DNA of 62,575 nucleotides, taken from the NCBI RefSeq assembly GCF_902859745.1, contig NZ_CADIJW010000036.1, positions 1 through 62,575 on the forward strand, given 5' to 3'. Under the pieces are notes generated by a model. That model saw only the letters and a program-made list of their open reading frames with translations. It had not been told where the DNA came from and did not search any database. The stretch is from Achromobacter dolens. GTDB taxonomy: Bacteria > Pseudomonadota > Gammaproteobacteria > Burkholderiales > Burkholderiaceae_B. A program made the translations under genes and the position numbers. This document shows, piece after piece, positions 20,126 to 27,199 of the stretch. The number at the start of each line of letters is the position of its first letter. The first letter of the stretch is position 1.

Positions 20126-20144
20126 AATTTCCGCCATAGCGCCA

Positions 20145-20178
20145 AATGGCCGACCTTCACGGGTCGGCCATTTTTTTT
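20145..20178 (+). terminator. Rho-independent terminator of ssrA
   Basis: AATGGCCGACC / GGGTCGGCCATT stem (20145-20172) followed by a run of T to 20178, 20 bases after the tmRNA CCA end. Confidence 0.93.
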
Positions 20179-20248
20179 GCAGCGGCCGCCACCGGCGGGA
20201 GTCAACAACGCGTGCTGCCGCGCACCGCGTTCAGGCTCATGCCGGGAT

Positions 20249-20662
20249 TCAGCCGCGATTGCCGAACAGCCCCGACAGCGACGCCAGCAGGTCGGCGGGA
20301 TTGAGCGACTGGCCGGGTTGCACAGCGCCTTCGGGAGTGGCCTTGTCAATCAGTTGCGGCAGCAGCGACGACAGCGAGCCCAGCACCGAGCCGGTGTCCT
20401 GGCCGGTCTTGGCGGCCAGTTCGTTGACCACGCCCGGGTCCAGCACCTGGCCGAGCTGGTCGGCGCTGACCGGCAAGTTCTGGCCCTTGCCGATCCAGGA
20501 CGCGACGATCTCGCCCAGGCCGCCCTGCTGGAAGCTGGCGATCAGGCCGGAAAGTCCGCCCGGGTATTTGCTCAGTTGTTCGATCAGGGCGGGCAGCAGC
20601 GAGGCGGAACCTCCTTGCTGGCCGCCGCCGGCCATCGAGGCCAAGGTATCCAATAGACTCAT
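20249..20662 (-). CDS. YidB-like DUF937 family protein
   Basis: 137 residues of unknown function. It opens with MSLLDTLASMAGGG, then LIEQLSKYPGGLSGLIASF and a Gly/Gln/Leu-rich repeat pattern (GQVLDPGVVNELAAKTGQD and LGSLSSLLPQLIDKA) typical of DUF937/YidB proteins. There is no signal peptide or membrane helix. Its start is an ATG at 20662. It faces ssrA tail to tail, separated by the ssrA terminator. It may share an upstream message with nothing else, as the minus-strand gene before it (the transglycosylase at 20772) ends 110 bases away. Confidence 0.82.
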   Translation of the reverse strand: MSLLDTLASMAGGGQQGGSASLLPALIEQLSKYPGGLSGLIASFQQGGLGEIVASWIGKGQNLPVSADQLGQVLDPGVVNELAAKTGQDTGSVLGSLSSLLPQLIDKATPEGAVQPGQSLNPADLLASLSGLFGNRG

Positions 20663-20771
20663 CGCCGTTCTCCAGGAAAATCGGAAATCCAGTATAGGCC
20701 CGTGGCGGCGCCGATGTGGTCATCCAAAGGCCGGCAACCGGCGATCTTTGCAAAGCTTGTCGTTCCGGCCC

Positions 20772-22001
20772 TCAGCCCGCGCCGCGCGGGGCTGGCGAGG
20801 CCAGGGGAGCCTGGGAGGCCTTGAGGGCTTTCAGCGCCTTCTGACCGGCGCGGCCGTCGGCAGGCAGGCCGAGTTCGCGCTGCGCCGCGCGCAGGGCTTC
20901 GCGGGTGCGCTCGCCGATCATGCCATCGGGTTCGCCCAGCTCATAGCCGCGGGCGATCAGCAGCCGCTGCAATTCCCGCCGCTCGGCGCGCGACAGCCCC
21001 GGATCATCGGTCGGCCAGGCCTGCGCCAGCGGGCCGCCGCCACGCAGGCGGTCGGAGAGGTGCGCAATCGCCAGCGCATAGCTTTCGGCGGCGTTGTAGG
21101 AATACAGCGCATCGAAATTACGGGTCAGCAGGAACGCCGGCCCCTTCGGTCCGGCCGGCAACAGCAGCCCGACGGGCGTATCGCCCCCGGGCAACGGCTT
21201 GCCGTCAGCGCGGGTCAGGCCCTGGCCGCGCCAGAACGACAGCGGACGCTTGTTCTTGCGTCCCGCGCCGGCGATGTTCGCGCCAGCGGGCAGGATCACC
21301 TCGTAGCCCCAGTCCAGGCCGCTGTTCCAGCCGGCGCGCTTGAGGAAGTTGGCCGTGGAGGCGAGCGCGTCGGGCACGCTGTCGATGAGGTCGCGGCGGC
21401 CGTCGCCGTCAAAGTCGACGGCCAACCGCAGATAGGTCGACGGCATGAACTGGGTCTGGCCGAACGCCCCCGCCCAGGAACCCTTGAGCTTGTCCGGGTC
21501 GATACGCTCGTCCTGCACGATCTTGAGCGCGGCGAAGAACTCGCCGCGGAAGTACGCCTGGCGGCGCCCGAAGCAGGACAGCGTCGACAACGAGGTCAGA
21601 AGCGGCCGTCCGCCCAGGGTGCGGCCATAATTGCTCTCCACGCCCCATACGGCCGCGATGGTGGCCGGGTCCACGCCGTAGCGCGCCGCGGCGCGGTCCA
21701 GTTCGGCACGCCAGCGCTCGATGCCGGCCTTGCCGTCGGCGACGCGCTCGTCGTCGACCAGCGCCGCCATGTAGTCCCAGATCGGCGTCTTGAATTCCGG
21801 CTGCGCATCCAGCAGGCCGATCACCGCCATGTCGGGCGACAGGCTGGCGGTATGCCGGTCGAACGTGGCGCCCGACACGCCCGCCTTTGCGGCGGGGGCG
21901 CGCAATCCGGCCAGGCAAGCGGCGAAGGTGTCGGCGGCGTGCGCGGCGGGCGCGGACAACGCCAGCATGGCGGCCAGGGGAATGGCGCGACGAAAGGTCA
22001 T
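20772..22001 (-). CDS. Lytic murein transglycosylase, MltB family, with peptidoglycan-binding domain
   Basis: 409 residues. It cleaves the glycan strand of peptidoglycan with formation of 1,6-anhydro ends. A signal peptide (residues 1-22, ending ALSAPAAHAAD) has no lipobox Cys at the cleavage point, so it is a soluble periplasmic MltB/SltB type, not a lipoprotein. The SLT_2 domain shows the catalytic Glu in AAVWGVESNYGRTLGG and SWAGAFGQTQFMPSTYLR. The C-terminus (residues 335-395) is a PG_binding_1 repeat: LQRLLIARGYELGEPDG and LRAAQRELGLPADGRAG. ATG at 22001 overlaps the upstream DUF455 stop (ATGA). Confidence 0.92.
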   Translation of the reverse strand: MTFRRAIPLAAMLALSAPAAHAADTFAACLAGLRAPAAKAGVSGATFDRHTASLSPDMAVIGLLDAQPEFKTPIWDYMAALVDDERVADGKAGIERWRAELDRAAARYGVDPATIAAVWGVESNYGRTLGGRPLLTSLSTLSCFGRRQAYFRGEFFAALKIVQDERIDPDKLKGSWAGAFGQTQFMPSTYLRLAVDFDGDGRRDLIDSVPDALASTANFLKRAGWNSGLDWGYEVILPAGANIAGAGRKNKRPLSFWRGQGLTRADGKPLPGGDTPVGLLLPAGPKGPAFLLTRNFDALYSYNAAESYALAIAHLSDRLRGGGPLAQAWPTDDPGLSRAERRELQRLLIARGYELGEPDGMIGERTREALRAAQRELGLPADGRAGQKALKALKASQAPLASPAPRGAG

Positions 22002-22918
22002 CGAGAAAGCGCTCCTGCGGATGCGTTGGCCGCGCCGCCGTCGGGGCGGCGCTGGCTGTCTTCGGCTTCGCCCATGACGGCGCGTTTGTCGAGCAAGGCG
22101 GCCAGTTCGGCCTCGTCGAAACCCGCCGCGCGGCGCGCTTCCATGTTGAAAGGGCCACGCAGCCGCGGCGCGTTGTAGCGGCTGGCCAGCTCGGCATAGC
22201 AGGCGACCGGCTCCCTGCCCTGCTCGGCGCACAGCCGCTTGTACCAATAGTTGCCGATGGCTACGTGGCCGATCTCGTCGCGCAGGATGATGTCGACGAT
22301 GGCCGCGCTCCGCGCATCGCCGGCGCCGGCCAGCTTGTTGCGGATCAGCGGCGACGCATCCAGGCCGCGCGCCTCCAGCGTGCGCGGCACCAGCGCCAGG
22401 CGCGCCAGCAGGTCGCCGCAAGTGCGTTCGGCCATCTCCCACAAGCCGTTGTGGCCAGGAAAGTCGCCATAGGCATGGCCCAGGTCGGCAAGCCGCTGAT
22501 TGAGCAGGTCGAAATGCGCAGCCTCTTCGCGCGCCACGCGCAGCCAGTCGCGGTAGAACGCATCCGGCATGCCGGCGAAACGCCAGAGGATGTCCAGCGC
22601 CAGGTTCACAGCGTTGAATTCGATGTGCGCCAGCGCGTGCAGCAGCGCCGCGCGGCCCTCCAGCGTCGCCATGGAACGCTGCGGCACCTCGGACGGCGCC
22701 ACCAGCACCGGCGCGGCGGGCCGCCCGGGCAATCCATCCGGCGTCGCGTAGCGCCGCACGCTATCGAGCGGGGCATCTTCGCCGATGGCGCGCACCCGCG
22801 CCAGCTTGTCGGCCCAGCCGGTGGCGGCCAGCGCCTGCAGGGCCTGGGCACGCAGACAGGGCGTGCCGGGTTCGTGCGGATCGCTCCCGTTCACGGGAAG
22901 GATCGAATTGCTGTCCAT
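21998..22918 (-). CDS. DUF455 family ferritin-like protein
   Basis: 306 residues. It belongs to the DUF455 branch of the ferritin-like superfamily, for which no reaction is established to my knowledge. The four-helix core carries repeated acid/histidine motifs typical of a di-iron site: LAHIEFNAVNLALDI, AREEAAHFDLL and ILRDEIGHVAIGN. A central Trp/Tyr-rich part (GNYWYKRLCAEQG) follows. I start at ATG 22918 (MDSNSILPVNG); an upstream in-frame start at 22969 would add 17 residues. It is coupled to the transglycosylase by an ATGA overlap, which suggests a shared expression need but not a shared reaction. Confidence 0.83.
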   Translation of the reverse strand: MDSNSILPVNGSDPHEPGTPCLRAQALQALAATGWADKLARVRAIGEDAPLDSVRRYATPDGLPGRPAAPVLVAPSEVPQRSMATLEGRAALLHALAHIEFNAVNLALDILWRFAGMPDAFYRDWLRVAREEAAHFDLLNQRLADLGHAYGDFPGHNGLWEMAERTCGDLLARLALVPRTLEARGLDASPLIRNKLAGAGDARSAAIVDIILRDEIGHVAIGNYWYKRLCAEQGREPVACYAELASRYNAPRLRGPFNMEARRAAGFDEAELAALLDKRAVMGEAEDSQRRPDGGAANASAGALSR

Positions 22919-23024
22919 GAAGATTTCCGGTGCGGGACGGAACAACGCCGCCCGCAAGACAATAACCATGCGCGGTCATCCCGCGCCGTGCGCCATGCGC
23001 CACTGAAGACTTTATCATTCGTTC

Positions 23025-24164
23025 ATGGATTCGCCGCTACGCCTGACCATCGAGACCGACCTGTCGCGCATCGACGCCCGCCAATGGGATGCGTTGGCCG
23101 GGGACCAGCCGTTCCTGCGGCATGCGTTCCTGCACGCGCTGCACGATTCCGGCTGTGCCGCGCCGCGCACCGGTTGGTCGCCCCATTATCTGATGCTGTG
23201 GCGCGACGACGCGCTGGCGGGCGCGGTGCCGCTCTACCTGAAATCGCATTCGCGCGGCGAGTACGTGTTCGACTACGCCTGGGCCGACGCCTTCGAGCGT
23301 CACGGCCTGCGCTACTACCCCAAGCTGCTGGCGGCCGTGCCGTTCACCCCGGTCTCGGGCCCGCGCCTGCTGGCCGGCAGCGACGAAGACCGCGACACGC
23401 TGGTGCGCGGGCTGGTCGCCTTTGCCGAAGAGATCCAGGTGTCGTCGCTGCACCTGCTGTTTCCGGCCACCGCGGACCTGCGAGCCCTGCGCGAGGCCGG
23501 CTTCATGGTGCGCGAAAGCGTGCAGTTCCACTGGACCAATCCTGGCTACTCCGATTTCGACGCCTTCCTGGCCACGATGAGCCACGACAAGCGCAAGAAG
23601 ATCCGCCAGGACCGCAAAAAGGTGGCGCAGGCCGGGCTGACGTTCCGCTGGCTACGCGGCGCGCAGATCGACGCCGCCGACCTCGACTTCTTCTATCAGT
23701 GCTATTGCCATACCTACTTCAACCACGGCAACCCGCCGTACCTGAGCCGCGAATTCTTCCTGCGCGCCTACCGTGACCAGCCCAACGCCTTCGTGCTCAT
23801 CCTGGCCGAGCGCGACGGCCAGCCGGTGGCGGCGGCCCTGAACCTGGCGGGCGGCGACACGCTGTACGGGCGCTATTGGGGGGCGACGGAATACGTGCCG
23901 GGGCTGCATTTCGAGACCTGCTATCTGCAGGCCATCGCTTACTGCATCGCCCACGGCATGGCGCGATTCGAGGGCGGCGCGCAAGGGGAACACAAGATGG
24001 CGCGCGGGCTGCTGCCCACGCCCACCTGGTCGGCGCACTGGGTCGCCGACCCGCGTTTCGCGGCTGCGATCCAGCAATTTCTGGATGAGGAAACCGCCGC
24101 GGTGGATGACTACCTGGGCGAGCTCGAGACCCACACGCCGTTCAAGCGCGCGGCCCCGGACTGA
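23025..24164 (+). CDS. GNAT family N-acetyltransferase, COG3146 type
   Basis: 379 residues. The family is annotated as predicted N-acyltransferase or peptidogalycan biosynthesis protein; no precise substrate is known to me. Features are the N-terminal half with SGCAAPRTGWSPHYLMLW and FTPVSGPRLLAG, the central basic stretch SHDKRKKIRQDRKKV that resembles FemAB-type acyltransferases, and the C-terminal domain ILAERDGQPVAAALNLAGGD with FEGGAQGEHKMARGLLPT. It is divergent from the DUF455 gene and its stop is four bases from the stop of the convergent DUF1854 gene. Confidence 0.85.
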   Translation: MDSPLRLTIETDLSRIDARQWDALAGDQPFLRHAFLHALHDSGCAAPRTGWSPHYLMLWRDDALAGAVPLYLKSHSRGEYVFDYAWADAFERHGLRYYPKLLAAVPFTPVSGPRLLAGSDEDRDTLVRGLVAFAEEIQVSSLHLLFPATADLRALREAGFMVRESVQFHWTNPGYSDFDAFLATMSHDKRKKIRQDRKKVAQAGLTFRWLRGAQIDAADLDFFYQCYCHTYFNHGNPPYLSREFFLRAYRDQPNAFVLILAERDGQPVAAALNLAGGDTLYGRYWGATEYVPGLHFETCYLQAIAYCIAHGMARFEGGAQGEHKMARGLLPTPTWSAHWVADPRFAAAIQQFLDEETAAVDDYLGELETHTPFKRAAPD

Positions 24165-24168
24165 GCGG

Positions 24169-24639
24169 TCAGAGGAAGCGATCCAGCAGCTTGCGGCTGT
24201 GCTTATCGAGCGACAGGATGTCGCGCACCAGATAGAAGATGCCGTGGCTGTCGGCGATCAGCAGCGTCTGCGGGCTCAAGCGGCGGATGTCCTCCTCGCC
24301 CCGCAACGTGAAGCTGGTGGCCCCGCGGTCGGTCTCCACCTTCCAGACGCTGGGCGTGGCGAAGGTCGACACGCTGGCGAGCTTGCGGATCTCGGGCATG
24401 AATTCACGCCCGGCCAGTTCCTCTTCGATCAGCGCGCGCTCGGCGGCGGGCACGTCGGCCAGCCTTTCGATCCACAGCAGCTCGCGGCCTTCTCCGGTCA
24501 CCAGCGACAGCCCGCGATCGGCCTCGCTGATCGGAAAGGCCCGCACCGGAATCACGCCTTCGTGCGCGACGCCGTCGGCGCCCTGGAACACCAAACGCCC
24601 GAACGCATTGCGTCGCAGTTGAAAAACGGGAAGCGTCAT
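24169..24639 (-). CDS. DUF1854 family protein associated with cyanophycin metabolism
   Basis: 156 residues. DUF1854 proteins accompany cyanophycin synthetases in non-cyanobacterial genomes; this association is recalled from family annotation, and the molecular role is unknown. Recognisable parts are the N-terminal LRRNAFGRLVFQGADG, the middle IPVRAFPISEADRG and IEEELAGREFMPEI, and the end LRGEEDIRRLSPQTLLIADS. No signal peptide or membrane helix is visible, so it is likely cytosolic. It lies 14 bases after the ABC transporter and is probably in the same transcript, facing away from the cphA pair. Confidence 0.85.
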   Translation of the reverse strand: MTLPVFQLRRNAFGRLVFQGADGVAHEGVIPVRAFPISEADRGLSLVTGEGRELLWIERLADVPAAERALIEEELAGREFMPEIRKLASVSTFATPSVWKVETDRGATSFTLRGEEDIRRLSPQTLLIADSHGIFYLVRDILSLDKHSRKLLDRFL

Positions 24640-24653
24640 GACGGTTATCTCGC

Positions 24654-26939
24654 TCAGGCCACGGCGGCCATGTCTTCGCCGCCGGAGGACTGTGCATCGG
24701 CCTCGTTCTGGCGCGCCTGCGCCTGATACAGCCGGTAGTAGGCGCCTTCACGCGCCATCAGTTCCTCGTGCGGGCCCTGCTCCACGATCTGGCCACGGTC
24801 CAGCACCACCAGCCGATCAGCCTTGCGCAAGGTGCTCAGGCGATGGGCGATGGCGATGGTGGTGCGGCCGCGCACCAGGTTGTCGAGCGCCTTCTGGATT
24901 TCCTTCTCGGTGGTGGTGTCGACCGACGAGGTCGCTTCGTCCAGGATCAGGATGCGCGGGTCGATCAGCAGCGCGCGCGCGATCGAGATGCGCTGGCGCT
25001 CGCCGCCGGACAGCGCCTGGCCGCGCTCGCCGACCAGCGAATCGTAGCCATGCGGCAAGCGCAGGATGAATTCATGGGCATGGGCGGCGCGGGCCGCCGC
25101 CACGATCTCGTCGCGGGTAGCGTCCGGCTTGCCGTAGGCGATGTTCTCGGCGATGGTGCCGAAGAACAGGAAGGGCTCCTGCAGCACCAGCCCGATGTTG
25201 CGGCGGTAGTCGGCCACCCGCACCGAACGGATGTCGGCGCCGTCCACCAGGATCGCGCCTTCCGAAACGTCGTAAAAGCGGCAGATCAGGTTGATCAGGG
25301 TGCTCTTGCCCGAGCCGCTGTGCCCGACCAGGCCGATCATCTCGCCGGGCGCGATGCTCAGGTCCAGGCCGCGGATGACCTGGCGGTTGCCGTAGCGGAA
25401 ACCGACGTCGCGCAACTCGATGCGGCCGTTGACCTGCGGCAGCTTGGCCGGGTTCTGCGGTTCCGGCACGCTCGAGACGTGATCCAGGATGTCGAAGATG
25501 CGCTTGGCGCCGGCGGCCGCCTTCTGCGTCACGGACACGATACGGCTCATCGAATCCAGGCGGGTGTAGAAGCGCCCGATGTACGCCAGGAACGCCGCCA
25601 GCACCCCCACCGTGATCTGCTTCTGCGAGACCTGCCAGATGCCGAAGATCCACACCACCAGCAGCCCGACCTCGGTCAGCAGCGTGACGGTGGGCGAGAA
25701 CAGCGACCAGGTGGTGTTGACCCGGTCGTTCACTTCCAGGTTGCGGTTGTTGGCCTCGCGGAAACGCGCCACTTCGCGCTTCTCCTGGGCAAAGGCCTTG
25801 ACCACGCGGATGCCGGGAATGGTATCGGCCAGCACGTTGGTGATCTCCGACCAGATGCGATCGACCTTCTCGAAGCCATGGCGCAGGCGGTCGCGAACCG
25901 CGTGGATCATCCAGATGATGAACGGCAGCGGCACCAGCGTGACCAGCGCCAGCCACGGATTGATCGACACCAGGATCACCGCGGTCATGGTGATCATCAG
26001 GATGTCGTTGGCGAAGTCCAGCAGGTGCAGCGACAGGAACACGCAGATGCGGTCGGTCTCGCTGCCGATGCGGGAAATCAGGTCGCCGGTGCGCTTGCCG
26101 CCGAAATACTCCAGCGACAACTGCTGCAGGTGCTCATAGGTGGTGGTACGCAGGTCGGCGCCAATGCGCTCGCTGACCCAGGCCAGGATGTAGGTCCGCG
26201 CCCAGCCCAGGCCCCACGCCAGGATGGCGGAACCGAGCAGCCCGCCCAGGTACAGGCGGACCTTGCTGTAATCGATGGGCGCGCCGTTCTGGAACGGAAT
26301 CAGCACGTCGTCCATCAGCGGCATGGTCAGGTACGGCGGCACCAGGGTCGCCGCGGTGCCCAGCAGGGTCAGCAGGAAACCGGCCAGCAAGGGCCCGCGA
26401 TACGGCCGCGCGAAGCGCCACAGGCGCAGCAGCGCCCAGGTGGTCGAGGGCGCCGCCTGCTCCTGGTTGCAGACCGGACACTCGTCCTGCCCAGCCGGGA
26501 TGGCGTTGTTGCAGATCGTGCACTGGCGTTCGCCCGCCTCGGCTTGTGGCTGGCCGGACAGGCGGATTGCCTGTTGGGCCTCGAACTGGCCCAGCAGCCG
26601 CAGCGCGGCCGGATTGCAGGCCAGCGTGAAGCGCCAGATGCCCAGGCGCGCGGTGTCGTCGTGCAGTTCCAGCACGGCCGCGCCAGCGTGGTCGGAAAGA
26701 TTCAGGGACAGTTGAGGGCCGTACGCCCAGGATTCCCAGCCGGTATCGGCCGCATTGCGGGCGATCAGGCGGCGATCGGTGACGGCGACCAGGCCGGGCT
26801 GGAACTTCAGCCGCTGGTCCAGGTCTATTTCAAGCCAGGCCAGCAGGGTCTCATCCTGCGCCAGTTCCGCGCGGATGTCATCCCGCCAGCGGGCAGGAAA
26901 GGCTTCGGCTAGGCCGGAAAGCAGGTGTGTTTTTTTCAT
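24654..26939 (-). CDS. ABC half-transporter with zinc ribbon, cyanophycin-associated
   Basis: 761 residues. Residues 1-140 form a domain with LLAWLEIDLDQRLKFQPG and VTDRRLIARNAA, reminiscent of bacterial PH-type folds (inference). Residues about 154-171 hold a zinc ribbon with two CxxC pairs (CTIC and CPVC). Then six membrane helices and a nucleotide-binding domain follow: GLVGHSGSGKSTLINLI (Walker A), LSGGERQRISIARAL (signature) and ILILDEATSSVDT (Walker B). It is a type IV exporter and should work as a homodimer. The ATG at 26939 has a T-rich stretch before it. The gene is divergent from cphA-prime and runs into DUF1854. The transported substrate is not known; a cyanophycin-related peptide is only a guess. 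Confidence 0.9.
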   Translation of the reverse strand: MKKTHLLSGLAEAFPARWRDDIRAELAQDETLLAWLEIDLDQRLKFQPGLVAVTDRRLIARNAADTGWESWAYGPQLSLNLSDHAGAAVLELHDDTARLGIWRFTLACNPAALRLLGQFEAQQAIRLSGQPQAEAGERQCTICNNAIPAGQDECPVCNQEQAAPSTTWALLRLWRFARPYRGPLLAGFLLTLLGTAATLVPPYLTMPLMDDVLIPFQNGAPIDYSKVRLYLGGLLGSAILAWGLGWARTYILAWVSERIGADLRTTTYEHLQQLSLEYFGGKRTGDLISRIGSETDRICVFLSLHLLDFANDILMITMTAVILVSINPWLALVTLVPLPFIIWMIHAVRDRLRHGFEKVDRIWSEITNVLADTIPGIRVVKAFAQEKREVARFREANNRNLEVNDRVNTTWSLFSPTVTLLTEVGLLVVWIFGIWQVSQKQITVGVLAAFLAYIGRFYTRLDSMSRIVSVTQKAAAGAKRIFDILDHVSSVPEPQNPAKLPQVNGRIELRDVGFRYGNRQVIRGLDLSIAPGEMIGLVGHSGSGKSTLINLICRFYDVSEGAILVDGADIRSVRVADYRRNIGLVLQEPFLFFGTIAENIAYGKPDATRDEIVAAARAAHAHEFILRLPHGYDSLVGERGQALSGGERQRISIARALLIDPRILILDEATSSVDTTTEKEIQKALDNLVRGRTTIAIAHRLSTLRKADRLVVLDRGQIVEQGPHEELMAREGAYYRLYQAQARQNEADAQSSGGEDMAAVA

Positions 26940-27199
26940 TAGAACGCATACCGGGCCAGGACTCTGCCCTACAAGGCGGCGACGGCATGCCAACCCCGGG
27001 TTGGCAACGTGTCCCTTCCTTACAACACAACGAGTTCACGCCTTTGAAGGCGTCGTATAGTATCAGCCGATTTTTCTAATTAGGAATATCTGGGATCCCC
27101 CACTCGTTGGCATTATTCTTAAGGCGCAACCCCAATAAATTCGCGGTCTTGCATAGGGGCGTCCGCGCGTGCCAACCTGCTTCTCAAGTAAATTAAAAC
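26940..27199. promoter_or_regulatory. Divergent promoter region of the ABC transporter and cyanophycin synthetases
   Basis: 260 bases, clearly richer in A and T than its flanks. It holds TATAGTATC at 27056-27064, a TTTTTCTAATTAGG stretch near 27070 and GGGATCCC at 27090-27097. On the plus strand TTCACG and TAGTAT spaced by 17 bases could form a sigma-70 promoter (4 of 6 at the -35). This is a guess. Confidence 0.35.

Noticed and set aside
20100-20178. ssrA 3' end as an integration site for a mobile element
   Set aside because: tmRNA is a common integration target, but no integrase or duplicated 3' end lies nearby; the terminator follows directly.
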